Source of the DNA: Lewinellaceae bacterium
Lineage (GTDB): Bacteria; Bacteroidota; Bacteroidia; Chitinophagales; Saprospiraceae
Assembly: GCA_020636325.1 (NCBI GenBank)
Contig: JACJYC010000003.1
Span: forward strand, 496,001-560,000
Reading direction: 5' to 3'
DNA: 64,000 bases
Below the pieces are notes generated by a model. It saw nothing but the letters and a program-made list of their open reading frames with translations, had not been told where the DNA came from and searched no databases. The position numbers were made by a program, and so were the translations under genes. Each line of letters begins with the position of its first letter. The first letter of the stretch is position 1. Below, one piece after another: positions 51,593-61,278 of the stretch.

Positions 51593-51711
51593 GCTAAATT
51601 TAACAAAATTTTTCCCAAAAACAGCTGGAATAAGTTTTTTCCCGGATGGATTTATATTTTGATTTTTGTAACGTGAAATTCGATTCCATGACGAGCCAAT
51701 ACCTAATGATT

Positions 51712-54700
51712 ATGCGCAAATTGTCCTTGATTGCCCTTTTCCAGTTTTTCCTGACCATTTGGGCTTTTGGCCAGGAACCCTGTCAGATCGTCAACCTGGC
51801 GGCAGAAGTGGCCAATTGTCATCCCGTACAAAACAACACCTGGGTCCAGTTTGACCTTCAGGTCAACCTCGAAGCCGTCAATTCCCTCAGCCAGGGTTTT
51901 GATGTCCGGATCAACGGCGAACCGGCCGGCTTCTTTGAGTCGGCGCCGTTTACCGTCACCAACCTGGCGTTTCCCAACACCACTTCCTCCATCCACGTGC
52001 TGGTTTGCGCCAATGATCAGGACAATTGCTGCGCGGACATCAACGTCTCGCTGGCAGGCTGCACCAATCCGGAGCCCTGTGAAGTGCACGACCTGACAGC
52101 GGAAATCGTGGGTTGCCAGATCACCAATAATCAGTCGACCATCTATCGCGTATTGCTGGATTATCACGTCGTCAATCAGGTCGGGCAAGGCGCCGATGTA
52201 TACGTGAACGGCGAACTCTACAATTATTTCCCGCAGGACGGCCCCATCCTCCTGCAGGAAGTCCACGTTCCACCCAATGCCAATGATTTCAATATTACGG
52301 TTTGCGGCAACGACTCTCCCAACTGTTGCGAAACGATCAACCTGGCCAATCCGGGGTGCAGCGGCGATTGCAACCTCGAATCCGTAGAAGTGCTCAGCGT
52401 GACTTGCGGCCAGGGTGGGTTTTACAACGCAAAAGCCGTACTGGTCGGCGATAACCTCGGGCAGTCCGTCACGATCACCAATAGCGAAGGGCATACGATC
52501 ACCCGAAATCCCAACGGTATTATCAATCTCGAATTCCCCGTGCCGGCCCAGCAACCGGAGGTCTGGACCATCTGCTCCGTTACCCATCCGGATTGCTGCC
52601 TGACCTACACGTATGAATTGCCTTGCGAACCTGCCCAGGTCTGCGAAATCGGTCCGATTTTGTTAGATACCTTACCTTGTAATGGCGACGGCCAATTTTA
52701 TTTCAACCTGTACTTCGAACACAATACGCCTTCCGAGCATTTCAATCTGTATGTCAACAACCAGTTGTATGAGAGCAATTATGCCTACAGTCAGCTCCCC
52801 ATTCTGGTAGGCCCGTTCACGGGAAATCCCAATTCAGGCTGGTTTTTCAAGGTCTTCGACAGTTCGGGACAATGTGACCGCGGCCGTGAACTCGGCCCCG
52901 TATTTTGCGAGGGAGATTGCCATGTGGTCGACCTGTCCGCCGAAATTCAGGCCTGCGAACAAGCCAACGGGGTGAACCATTACAATATCATGGTTGATTT
53001 CGGAATCGAAAACCCGGTCAGCCAGGGGGTGGATGTGTACATCAATGACCACCATATCGGCTACTACCCGCAACAGCCGCCGTTCCTGCTCCAGAATGTG
53101 GAGGTGGCGTCCACTGCCGATCACATCACGGTCCGGGTCTGCGCCAACGATGCGGCCGACTGCTGCAATTACATTGTGCTGCCCAATCAATGTGTCGAAC
53201 CGGAATGCGGTTTCAACGACCTGATTGCGGAAACCTACCCTTGTGTCGACGGTCAATTCATGGTGGACATCGCTTTTCATAATCCCAATCCCGGACCTGC
53301 AGGTTACTATATCTTTGCGGACGGCGCCATTTCAGGCCCCTACCAGTACGGCGCAGCACCGTATATTACCCTCGGGCCTTTTGCAGGCGACGGTACAACG
53401 GTTTACGATTTCCTGCTGCTGGACATTGCCAATCCCGCCTGTTTCGGATACGTAGAGGTAGGCCCCGTGGATTGCAGCGGTGACTGTCATATCTCCGATG
53501 TGACCGCCGAGGTCAAGGATTGCGAGAACGGCCAGTTTTATGTCGACCTGCATTTCAATTATAACAATGTGGGCGGCCAGGGATTCCATATCCAGGGCAA
53601 CGGCCACAATTACGGCAATTTCCAATATGGGAACCAGGTCATCACGCTCGGACCGCTTGAAGCAAACGGCACTACGCCCTACGAATTTGCAGTGATCGAC
53701 AATGAAAATCCGGATTGCCATAGTGCGATTGATCTCGGTCCTGTAAGTTGCGAGGAATGCAGCATTTCGGGCCTGGATTTCAATATCCATTGCAACCAGA
53801 ACGAGCCGCTCTTTGCCATTACAAACCTCACATTTGAGGTGGTTCACCCGGAAAGCGACTATTTCCGCCTGTTTATCGGCAATGTCCAGGTCGGCGAATA
53901 TCCTTATTCCAGCCTGCCGTTATCGGTAGACGGCCTTTCATTGTTCCAGTTCCAGGGCGAAACCCTGAGCGTGGCTGATCTCCACAACGGGGATTGCCGG
54001 ATGACCGTTCCCCTTGATATTCCCTGTTGCAGGCTGTACGATATGGTGGTCGAACCCTACGATTGCGCCACCGACGGCACTTTCCTGGTCGACCTCAACG
54101 TCCATATCCTCAATGGATCGGACTCCCTCATACTGGCCTACGGCCCGGCCGGCGGCGCCCAGATGAGCCAGACCTACGCTTATGACGACCTGTACCTGAC
54201 GCTTGGCCCGCTGCCGGGTAATCCCAATTCAGCCTGGCAATTCAAGGTCACCGATCAGAGCCTGCTTTGCCAGACCAGCAAAACCCTTGAACCGATTTAT
54301 TGCGCCAATGAAGGGTGTATTGAATGGGAAGAAACCGAACCGGGAATTTTCGGCCCGATCACCGGTTACGACCCCCTGGATCAAATCACGGAGGAGGATG
54401 ACGTGCCGGTCATCTACACGCCCGCCGACGACAACGGGTGCAATACCTGTTACGCCGTGGTGTTGGCAGAAACGCCATATCCGGAATTCACGGCCGCCAT
54501 CGGGCATATTGCCGGCGTGTCCAATTCAGGGTTGGGCTTTGATCTGGCAGGATTGCCGCAGCCGGCCGTGTCCATCACCCTGGATTATTTCTTCCCGGGT
54601 ACGGAGATCAGCATTGCAGTCAACGGTGGGGATCCGGTAGTTGCTACCCATCCGGTCAACCTGCCTGCCGATCTTGGCTCCGGCGTGACCCTGGAAGTCT

Positions 54701-55824
54701 TTCCGGCTTCCAACGACGGTCGCGCCGGTTCCATGACCCTCACCGGTATTGTCGGAAAACTGGTGATCTCCGCTTCCGGCAGTCTTTTCCTGGACAATAT
54801 CTGCATCACCCAGGACGATGACAATGTATGGCCCGGCGACGGCAATTCGGACAACCTGGTCAGCCATGTGGACCTGCTCAATGTGGGCCTGGCTTACGGC
54901 TCCGAAGGCCCTGAGCGGCCGGAAACCGGTTTCCAATGGGCCGCGTACCAGGCTTCCGACTGGAATCAATCCTTTGCGGACGGCCTCAATTTCAAGCACG
55001 CGGATTGCAACGGCGACGGGGTGGTCAACCAGGCGGACCGGGATATTATCGGCGTCAACTACGGCCTTTCGCATGGCCCGTCGGAGCCGATCGAAGAGCT
55101 GCCGCATACCGAGATCGACCCGGAAATCTCGGTCGATCTATCGGGCATCACGGGATTAGGCCCGGGCGCGCAGTTTGAGATTCCCCTTATTTTCGGCACC
55201 GCGGCACATCCCGCGGAAGACGTTTACGGGATCGCTTTTACGGTTTCCATTGATCCGTCTGTTATCGACCTGAATAATGTTTCGGTACAATATCCGACCA
55301 GCTGGTTCGGAGAACCGGGGGTCAACCTGATCACCATCGACCGGACGTTCGCCGCCGACGGCAAGATCCAGATCGCCCTGAGCCGTACGGACCACAACAA
55401 TGTGACCGGTTACGGGACCATCGCCTACCTGATCGGGGTCATTGACGATATCGCCGGCATACATGGCACGGAGGTGGACATCGCTTCGCCGTTGGTGATC
55501 GACGACCATGAGATCCGCATTCCGGTTCAGCCGCAATCCCAATTCCTTAAACTGACGACACAAACCGAAGCGCCGGCCCTGCTGGATCTCAAGCGCAGCA
55601 TCCGCCTGGTGCCCAATCCAACGGACGGCGACCTGCGGATCAGCAATCCCTACGGGTATATCCCGGATGAGGTGATCGTGCTGGATGCAGCGGGCAGGGC
55701 TACCGGCCTGGCCTTCCGGAACACCGATCAGCTCTCATTAGAAAGGCTGCCTGCCGGGATATACAACCTGCGTATCCGCATGGCAGGGTATGTGATGCAC
55801 AAGCAGGTGGTGAAAGTGGAGTAA
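51712..55824 (+). CDS. Large Cys-rich repeat protein with dockerin-like, cohesin-like and T9SS type A domains
   Basis: I use ATG 51712 (MRKLSLIALFQFFLTIWAFG, 20 residues, signal peptide); upstream ATGs at 51646, 51688 and 51706 lie before the leader. The 1370-residue product contains about ten modules of 75-105 residues, in two alternating types, each opening with C.(I/V).(D/N)L.AE...C and closing with a Cys pair (DNCCADI, PNCCETI, ADCCNYI) or GPV.C. Then come a lectin-like strand region, a dockerin-like pair of Asp loops (GDGNSDNLVSHVDLLNVG; DCNGDGVVNQADRDIIGVNY), a cohesin-like beta domain (about 1140-1260) and the type A T9SS domain (LVPNPTDGDLRIS to LPAGIYNLRI). Exported to the surface. 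Dockerin and cohesin-like parts in one chain hint at self-association (inference). Confidence 0.85.
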   Translation: MRKLSLIALFQFFLTIWAFGQEPCQIVNLAAEVANCHPVQNNTWVQFDLQVNLEAVNSLSQGFDVRINGEPAGFFESAPFTVTNLAFPNTTSSIHVLVCANDQDNCCADINVSLAGCTNPEPCEVHDLTAEIVGCQITNNQSTIYRVLLDYHVVNQVGQGADVYVNGELYNYFPQDGPILLQEVHVPPNANDFNITVCGNDSPNCCETINLANPGCSGDCNLESVEVLSVTCGQGGFYNAKAVLVGDNLGQSVTITNSEGHTITRNPNGIINLEFPVPAQQPEVWTICSVTHPDCCLTYTYELPCEPAQVCEIGPILLDTLPCNGDGQFYFNLYFEHNTPSEHFNLYVNNQLYESNYAYSQLPILVGPFTGNPNSGWFFKVFDSSGQCDRGRELGPVFCEGDCHVVDLSAEIQACEQANGVNHYNIMVDFGIENPVSQGVDVYINDHHIGYYPQQPPFLLQNVEVASTADHITVRVCANDAADCCNYIVLPNQCVEPECGFNDLIAETYPCVDGQFMVDIAFHNPNPGPAGYYIFADGAISGPYQYGAAPYITLGPFAGDGTTVYDFLLLDIANPACFGYVEVGPVDCSGDCHISDVTAEVKDCENGQFYVDLHFNYNNVGGQGFHIQGNGHNYGNFQYGNQVITLGPLEANGTTPYEFAVIDNENPDCHSAIDLGPVSCEECSISGLDFNIHCNQNEPLFAITNLTFEVVHPESDYFRLFIGNVQVGEYPYSSLPLSVDGLSLFQFQGETLSVADLHNGDCRMTVPLDIPCCRLYDMVVEPYDCATDGTFLVDLNVHILNGSDSLILAYGPAGGAQMSQTYAYDDLYLTLGPLPGNPNSAWQFKVTDQSLLCQTSKTLEPIYCANEGCIEWEETEPGIFGPITGYDPLDQITEEDDVPVIYTPADDNGCNTCYAVVLAETPYPEFTAAIGHIAGVSNSGLGFDLAGLPQPAVSITLDYFFPGTEISIAVNGGDPVVATHPVNLPADLGSGVTLEVFPASNDGRAGSMTLTGIVGKLVISASGSLFLDNICITQDDDNVWPGDGNSDNLVSHVDLLNVGLAYGSEGPERPETGFQWAAYQASDWNQSFADGLNFKHADCNGDGVVNQADRDIIGVNYGLSHGPSEPIEELPHTEIDPEISVDLSGITGLGPGAQFEIPLIFGTAAHPAEDVYGIAFTVSIDPSVIDLNNVSVQYPTSWFGEPGVNLITIDRTFAADGKIQIALSRTDHNNVTGYGTIAYLIGVIDDIAGIHGTEVDIASPLVIDDHEIRIPVQPQSQFLKLTTQTEAPALLDLKRSIRLVPNPTDGDLRISNPYGYIPDEVIVLDAAGRATGLAFRNTDQLSLERLPAGIYNLRIRMAGYVMHKQVVKVE

Positions 55825-55858
55825 TAGCGAACCACCACGCCTTTGGGGTGGAAGCAAA

Positions 55859-55951
55859 CATGAGTCATCCCGGATTTTGTAACACGGTAAGCACGAGATG
55901 TTTCTTATGTGGTCAAAAATCTTTCAGTGTAAAAATTTGGGATGGCTCATG
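55859..55951. repeat. Dispersed REP-like repeat, copy 2, with inverted arms
   Basis: The left arm CATGAGTCATCCCGGATTTT (55859-55878) is almost complementary to the right arm ending GGGATGGCTCATG (55931-55951). The inner part GTAACACGGTAAGCACGAGA matches copy 1 at 15061 with two changes. It lies after a T9SS cargo gene, as does copy 1 after PorP/SprF. Confidence 0.7.
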
Positions 55952-55997
55952 TTGTGACTTTGTGGTGAAAAAATAGCGGATAAACCATAATGATCTT

Positions 55998-57032
55998 CTA
56001 CCGCAAACCCTGCTTCCGCAAATTCTCCCGATAGATCTCCACATTCTTATTGTGGGCTGCCAGCGTTTTGGCGAAGGAATGCAGACCTGAGCCGTCGCCT
56101 TTGGCGCAGAAGAAGATATAGTCATGCTGCTCGGCATTGAGCACGGCATCCAGGCTCGAAATGGAGGCCATGGCGATCGGGCCGGGCGGCAGCCCTTTAT
56201 ACAGGTAGGTATTGTAGGGCGAATCAAATTTGGTATGGTAATCCGTCACCCGTTTGGTGTTGAAATCGCGGGTCGCAAAAACGCAGGTCGGATCGGCCTG
56301 AAGCGGCATCCCGAGCTTGAGCCGGTTGAGGTAAACGCCGGCCATTCGCTTCTTCTCGCTGTTTTGCAGGGTCTCCTTCTCGACGATGGAAGCGAGGGTA
56401 TACACTTCAGCCGGGGTCAATCCAAGGGCAGCCGCTTTTTCCTTGCGGCGGTCCTGGTCCCAGAATTTCTTGTGTTCCTTGACCATCCTGTCGACAAATT
56501 CCCTGGGGCGCGTATTCCAGTAGAATTCGTAGGTATTGGGAATGAACAGGCTCATCAGGGTTTCGGGCGTATAGCCCAGCGATTGGATATAGGGAATATC
56601 CTTGAACAAGGCCGCCAACTCCAATGAATCGGGCTCGATGAACCTGGCGGCTTTTGCAGCCACGTTTTCCGGTTCCCGCTCAGTGGTCAGTACAACCTGA
56701 ACCGGGTCCTGTTTGCCGTTGCGCAAGTGCCGGATCAGGTCGATCATGCTCCAGCCCGGCTCGATCCTGAACCTGCCGGAACGCATGGGATCTTTTTGGT
56801 ACTGCATCTTGTCAGCGAGCCACCTGAAGACGCCTTCGTCCTTGATCATGCCGCCGTCCTTCAGCAACTTGACCACTTCTTCAAAATCAGATCCTGTGGG
56901 GATTTCAACGTAGTAGGGCTCGCTTCTGGGCGGAACCGCCGAACTGGCCACAAACCGGTAATACAGGTAGGCGCCACCCAGAATGAGGGCGGCCAGAAGG
57001 ATCAGAAGCGATAGTCGTACGATTTTGCTCAT
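55998..57032 (-). CDS. mltG: Endolytic murein transglycosylase MltG
   Basis: The 344-residue product has one N-terminal membrane segment (LSLLILLAALILGGAYLYY), a LysM-like part (about 40-110, IPTGSDFEEVVKLLKDGGMI) and the YceG catalytic domain with the catalytic Glu in YTLASIVEKETLQN near residue 218, followed by YLNRLKLGMPLQADPT. It cleaves nascent glycan strands in the membrane-proximal periplasm and so sets their length. Full length. Its promoter region contains the 24-base repeats. Confidence 0.95.
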   Translation of the reverse strand: MSKIVRLSLLILLAALILGGAYLYYRFVASSAVPPRSEPYYVEIPTGSDFEEVVKLLKDGGMIKDEGVFRWLADKMQYQKDPMRSGRFRIEPGWSMIDLIRHLRNGKQDPVQVVLTTEREPENVAAKAARFIEPDSLELAALFKDIPYIQSLGYTPETLMSLFIPNTYEFYWNTRPREFVDRMVKEHKKFWDQDRRKEKAAALGLTPAEVYTLASIVEKETLQNSEKKRMAGVYLNRLKLGMPLQADPTCVFATRDFNTKRVTDYHTKFDSPYNTYLYKGLPPGPIAMASISSLDAVLNAEQHDYIFFCAKGDGSGLHSFAKTLAAHNKNVEIYRENLRKQGLR

Positions 57033-57117
57033 ATGCAGGTTCAGGGTGAATGTTGAAGATCATGTAATTAACGACCGAATCCGGCCATTTGTTGGGGTAA
57101 CCCCAGTTGGGGTAACC

Positions 57118-57189
57118 CTTGTGGTTACCCACCAATATCCCCTTGTGGTTACCCACCAATATCCCCTTGTGGTTACCCACCAATTCTCA
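57118..57189. repeat. Three 24-base tandem repeats between panB and mltG
   Basis: The unit CTTGTGGTTACCCACCAATA plus TCCC is repeated at 57118, 57142 and 57166 (third copy diverges at its end). Just before, GGGGTAACCCCAGTTGGGGT (about 57094) is an imperfect inverted structure with the same GGTTACC core. Being a multiple of three, the array reads as codons in every frame, but no supported gene covers it. The gene-free stretch 57033-57241 holds nothing else. Confidence 0.85.
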
Positions 57190-57241
57190 GAAAGAAGCTC
57201 AAATCGGGGAAAAACCTCGCAATCCCGTGGTCACCCCTCCA

Positions 57242-58057
57242 TCAATACTGCTCCTGTTCGTTCGGGAAATCCCGATTCTTGACGTCCTCAATATAATGCT
57301 CCACGGCCCCTTTGATGGTCTCAAACAGGTCGAGATACCGGCGAAGGAACCGGGGTTGGAATTCCTTGGTGATCCCCAGCATATCGTGCAGGACCAGTAC
57401 CTGTCCATCCGCATGCACCCCGCCGCCGATGCCGATGGTCGGGATGTGGAGCTTTTCGGAGACTTTTTTGGTCAGCTCGGCGGGGATCTTTTCCAACACA
57501 ACGGCGAAGCAACCCAATTCCTGAAGCGTCAGGGCGTCTTCCATCAACTTTTCGGCTTCGGCTTCTTCCCGGGCCCTTACGGTATACGTGCCGAATTTGT
57601 AGATGGATTGCGGGGTAAGCCCCAGGTGGCCCATGACCGGCACACCGGCCGTGAGTATGCGGCGGATGGAATCGGAAATTTCAGCGCCGCCTTCCAGTTT
57701 GACGGCATGGGCGCCGGCTTCCTTCATGATGCGGATGGTCGACTCCAGCGCCAGCTTGGAATTGCCCTGATAGGTACCGAAGGGCAGGTCAACGACGACC
57801 AGTGACCTTTTAACGGCCCGTACGACCGATGAGGCATGGTAGATCATCTGATCGAGGGTGATGGGCAGGGTGGTTTCGTGCCCCGCCATGACATTGCTGG
57901 CTGAGTCCCCGACGAGGATGATATCGATCCCGGCTTCATCCACAATCCTGGCCAAAGAGTAGTCATACGCCGTAAGCATGCTGATCTTCTCTCCCCGGAG
58001 TTTCATAGCCTGAAGGACATGGGTCGTGATCCGTTTTATTTCCTTGTTGACTGACAT
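57242..58057 (-). CDS. panB: 3-methyl-2-oxobutanoate hydroxymethyltransferase PanB
   Basis: The 271-residue product has the full set of PanB motifs: MLTAYDYSLARIVDEAGIDI with the metal-binding Asp, ILVGDSASNVMAGHETT near 45, VVDLPFGTYQ near 88, AVKLEGG near 118, PVMGHLGLTPQS near 138 and GIGGGVHADGQVLVLHDMLG near 205. It makes ketopantoate from 2-oxoisovalerate and methylene-THF in the pantothenate/CoA pathway. No other pan gene is adjacent. Confidence 0.97.
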   Translation of the reverse strand: MSVNKEIKRITTHVLQAMKLRGEKISMLTAYDYSLARIVDEAGIDIILVGDSASNVMAGHETTLPITLDQMIYHASSVVRAVKRSLVVVDLPFGTYQGNSKLALESTIRIMKEAGAHAVKLEGGAEISDSIRRILTAGVPVMGHLGLTPQSIYKFGTYTVRAREEAEAEKLMEDALTLQELGCFAVVLEKIPAELTKKVSEKLHIPTIGIGGGVHADGQVLVLHDMLGITKEFQPRFLRRYLDLFETIKGAVEHYIEDVKNRDFPNEQEQY

Positions 58058-58152
58058 GTTTTCAATTGAGGCGCCAAAGATACGGGTCTTGATGTGGAAT
58101 TCCTTTTTTTAATGTTTTAAGTTTAGGTGATCCATTTCCAGTGCGAAATCAT

Positions 58153-58160
58153 TAGATTTG
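58153..58160 (+). promoter_or_regulatory. Candidate -7 element TAGATTTG for the amidohydrolase
   Basis: It fits TAnnTTTG and ends 23 bases before the chosen ATG at 58184, supporting that start rather than the in-frame codons upstream at 58127. Confidence 0.45.
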
Positions 58161-58183
58161 GGTTTTTCAAACACTCGCATGAC

Positions 58184-59779
58184 ATGAAAAAAGCCACCTT
58201 GATCCTGTTCAGCATTTTCCTTTGTGCCGCTGCGGTACAAGCCCAGGTCAAAAAAGCGCCGGACCGGGCGGAGGGCGACGGCCCTTACTCCCAGCTGATT
58301 ATCCGGGGCGTTACCCTGATCAACGGCAACGGAGCGCCGCCTACCGGCCCGGTGGATATTGTCGTGGAGAACAACAGGATAGCGCAGGTGCGGACGGTCG
58401 GATTTCCAGGGGTGCCCATCGACCCTGAACGCAGACCAAAACTGAAAGAAGGCGGCAAGGAATACGATTGCGAGGGCATGTACCTGATGCCCGGTTTTGT
58501 GGACATGCACGGCCATATCGGCGGCGGCTCACAGGGCGCGGATGCCGAATACGTTTTCAAACTCTGGATGGGCCACGGGATCACCACCATCCGGGATCCA
58601 TCCTGCGGGAACGGCCTCGATTGGGTGCTCGACCAACGGGAACGCAGCGCTAAAAATGAGATCACAGCGCCCCGGATCAAAGCCTACACGGCCTTTGGAA
58701 TGGGCTGGGACAAACCCATCAGCACGCCGGAAGAAGCGCGGCAATGGGTGCGCGAGAACGCCAAAAAGGGCGCCGACGGCATCAAGTTCTTCGGTGCACC
58801 GCCGGACATCATGTCAGCGGCCCTGGGAGAGAACAAAAAACTGGGGCTGCGCTCCGCCTGCCACCATGCCCAAATGGACGTGGCCCGTTGGAATGTACTG
58901 AACTCGGCCCGGGCAGGTCTTACTTCCATGGAGCATTGGTACGGCTTACCGGAAGCGCTGTTTGCCGACCGGACCGTACAGAATTATCCCCTGGACTACA
59001 ACTACCAGAACGAGCAGAACCGCTTTGAAGAGGCCGGCAAGCTCTGGAAACAGGCGGCCCAACCTTATTCCGATCATTGGAATGCCGTCATGGAGGAGCT
59101 GCTTTCCCTGGATTTTACCATCGATCCCACCTTCAACATCTATGAGGCCAACCGCGACCTGATGCGGGCCCGCCGGGCGGAGTGGCACGAGGATTATACC
59201 ATGCCTTCGCTCTGGCGCTTTTACATGCCCAGCCGCATGTCGCACGGGTCTTACTGGCATGCCTGGGGAACCGAACAGGAAGTGGAGTGGAAAGAAAACT
59301 ACCGCCTGTGGATGACCTTCGTGAACGAATACAAGAACCGCGGCGGCCGCGTTACCGCTGGTTCTGATTCCGGATTCATCTACCAGCTTTACGGTTTTGC
59401 GTATATCCGGGAACTGGAATTGCTGCGCGAGTCCGGTTTCCACCCGCTGGAGGTCATCCGGTCCGCTACCCTATACGGCGCCCAGGCGCTGGGCATGGAC
59501 GACCAGATTGGCACCGTGGAAGTCGGCAAACTGGCCGACTTCGTGATCGTGGAAGAAAACCCGCTGATGGACCTCAAAGTCCTCTACGGCACCGGCGCCA
59601 TCCGGCTTGATGAGAACAATGAGGTGGTCCGGGTCGGCGGGGTGAAATACACCGTCAAGGACGGCATCGTTTATGACGCCAAACAACTGCTGGCCGACGT
59701 GCGGGAAATGGTCAAAAAGGCCAAAAGCGCAGAGGATTTTGAGATCGAACAACCTGGTGTGAAAAAGGTGAAACCTTGA
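58184..59779 (+). CDS. Secreted amidohydrolase-superfamily protein
   Basis: From ATG 58184 (MKKATLILFSIFLCAAAVQA, signal peptide) the product has 531 residues; the longer frame would place the leader internally. The metal-dependent amidohydrolase barrel is complete in outline: HGHIGGG (HxH metal pair, about residue 107), ACHHAQMD near 225, SMEHWYG near 246 and TAGSDSGFIYQL with the Asp ligand near 395; ALGMDDQIGTVEVGKLADFV is the usual C-terminal strand (20 residues). These enzymes cleave amide, lactam or peptide bonds; imidazolonepropionase-like and dipeptidase-like members are secreted in Bacteroidota. Substrate unknown. A weak 6-base inverted repeat (59773-59796) separates it from the next, convergent gene. 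Confidence 0.85.
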   Translation: MKKATLILFSIFLCAAAVQAQVKKAPDRAEGDGPYSQLIIRGVTLINGNGAPPTGPVDIVVENNRIAQVRTVGFPGVPIDPERRPKLKEGGKEYDCEGMYLMPGFVDMHGHIGGGSQGADAEYVFKLWMGHGITTIRDPSCGNGLDWVLDQRERSAKNEITAPRIKAYTAFGMGWDKPISTPEEARQWVRENAKKGADGIKFFGAPPDIMSAALGENKKLGLRSACHHAQMDVARWNVLNSARAGLTSMEHWYGLPEALFADRTVQNYPLDYNYQNEQNRFEEAGKLWKQAAQPYSDHWNAVMEELLSLDFTIDPTFNIYEANRDLMRARRAEWHEDYTMPSLWRFYMPSRMSHGSYWHAWGTEQEVEWKENYRLWMTFVNEYKNRGGRVTAGSDSGFIYQLYGFAYIRELELLRESGFHPLEVIRSATLYGAQALGMDDQIGTVEVGKLADFVIVEENPLMDLKVLYGTGAIRLDENNEVVRVGGVKYTVKDGIVYDAKQLLADVREMVKKAKSAEDFEIEQPGVKKVKP

Positions 59780-59798
59780 TTTTTGCATTACAAGGTGT

Positions 59799-61115
59799 TC
59801 AGGTCTTCGCGCCGTCCTTTTCGCGGTAACGGTTCAGGAGATTTTCCAGGGCATAAGCCGCATACATCAGATAAAAGGGCTCAAGCGTTATGGTCCGGAA
59901 CCGGCTCATCGGCCAGAAAAAGACGAAGAAAAAAAACAGGGTAAAAACAAGGAAGGCCATCCACCAGTGGTCCTGCATATGGGTACGAAATGCCTTCCAA
60001 AGGCCGAAGTAAGCCAGCAAATAAACCGGAAGGCCGAGTAAAAAGGAGGCCAGCCAGGTGTTGAAGGGGTAGTGCGCCTTACTCAGTCCGGGTGTGAAGA
60101 AACGCCGGAAAGCGAACCATTTCAGCTCCAGGAACTTCCGCGGATTGGCGCTGATCCATTCCCGGGCCATCCGCCAGTGCATCGCCTGCATTTCTTTTTG
60201 CGGCAACCGGTTGACCTTGCCGTATTTTCCGAAATCGTAATCGCGGTAAAAAGCGAAAAGGATGCCCGGTATCCGTTGCCCGGTGAGGCTGTCCACAACC
60301 GGGAAGGTTTCCTTATACCCTTCGTCGCTGTGGTGCATATGGAAATTGGATCCGAAGCCCGTGCTGGACAATACGTACAAGCCGTTCACCCGCAAATTGT
60401 ACAGCCCGTACGGCACTGTAAAGGCAAGGCAGATCACGGCGTATAGGGTGGCCCTGTACAATCGCCTCGAAAAAGGCCGTTTTTTCTGCAACAAAAACAA
60501 CAAGGCGATAAAGGGCGAATACAGCAAACAATGCGATTTGGTAAGAAAGGCCAATGAGAAAAGCACAGCCGACCGTATCAGGGCGTCTTTTGAATCCTTC
60601 AACGCCGCAACCAGATAATAAACAGAACCGATGAAAAACGATTGAAACAGCGTTTCCTGCGACAAGGTATAATTGAGCCATAAGGTATTGGGAAACAGGC
60701 CGTAAAAGATCGCCGTGAGCAAGGCAACGGATCTGCGCTGAAAAACCAGCAAGGCGAGGCGGTATAACCATACTCCAGACCAGGATACAACGGCAAACTG
60801 TAAGGCTACCGCTGCCGTTTGCCAATAAGCGCCGAACAGGAGTTTCATCCCGGCCAGAAAATAGGGATACAAGGGAGCGATAATGAAGGCAAAACCGTCC
60901 AGATTGAAATTGCCCGAAAGGAGCTGGTCGCTGAAGATATCGTATCGGTAAGAATCCCCGAAGAGCTCGAAATTATCGTGCCCGGTTACCCATTTGAACA
61001 GGCAGCGGCTCAGGAAGAAAAAGGCAAAGATCAGCCGGGCCGTTTTGGTGGCGGAGGCCTTCTCCAAACCATCCATTACGGGCTTAAAAAAAGCTTTTTT
61101 CATGCCTTGAAGCAT
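59799..61115 (-). CDS. GT39/ArnT-like polytopic membrane glycosyltransferase
   Basis: The 438-residue product has about ten hydrophobic segments and a short cytosolic N terminus. After the first segment comes DNFELFGDSYRYDIFSDQLL (20 residues), in the position of the Asp-containing first periplasmic loop of GT-C glycosyltransferases, followed by a PLYPYFLAG turn. It probably transfers a sugar from a polyprenyl-phosphate donor to a lipid or protein in the periplasm. A second ATG at 61103 is an alternative start (MKKAFFKP). It stands alone. The 163 bases up to 61278 contain nothing I can name. Confidence 0.75.
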   Translation of the reverse strand: MLQGMKKAFFKPVMDGLEKASATKTARLIFAFFFLSRCLFKWVTGHDNFELFGDSYRYDIFSDQLLSGNFNLDGFAFIIAPLYPYFLAGMKLLFGAYWQTAAVALQFAVVSWSGVWLYRLALLVFQRRSVALLTAIFYGLFPNTLWLNYTLSQETLFQSFFIGSVYYLVAALKDSKDALIRSAVLFSLAFLTKSHCLLYSPFIALLFLLQKKRPFSRRLYRATLYAVICLAFTVPYGLYNLRVNGLYVLSSTGFGSNFHMHHSDEGYKETFPVVDSLTGQRIPGILFAFYRDYDFGKYGKVNRLPQKEMQAMHWRMAREWISANPRKFLELKWFAFRRFFTPGLSKAHYPFNTWLASFLLGLPVYLLAYFGLWKAFRTHMQDHWWMAFLVFTLFFFFVFFWPMSRFRTITLEPFYLMYAAYALENLLNRYREKDGAKT

Positions 61116-61278
61116 ACCGCTTTAGGTGAGATTTATCCGGCCGACTCAATCACAACGGATTCGATTTCCTTTTGGATTTCGCTTGATTGGTACTCCGGGA
61201 AGAAGCTGAGTTTACTTGAGACCAATAAAACCGGTACAAGTTAAGTTTTTGTACTCAATTCTCAATGTACAGCCATGA

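Noticed and set aside
57118..57189. Possible CRISPR array
   Set aside because: Repeats are directly adjacent without spacers, only three units, and no cas gene is nearby.
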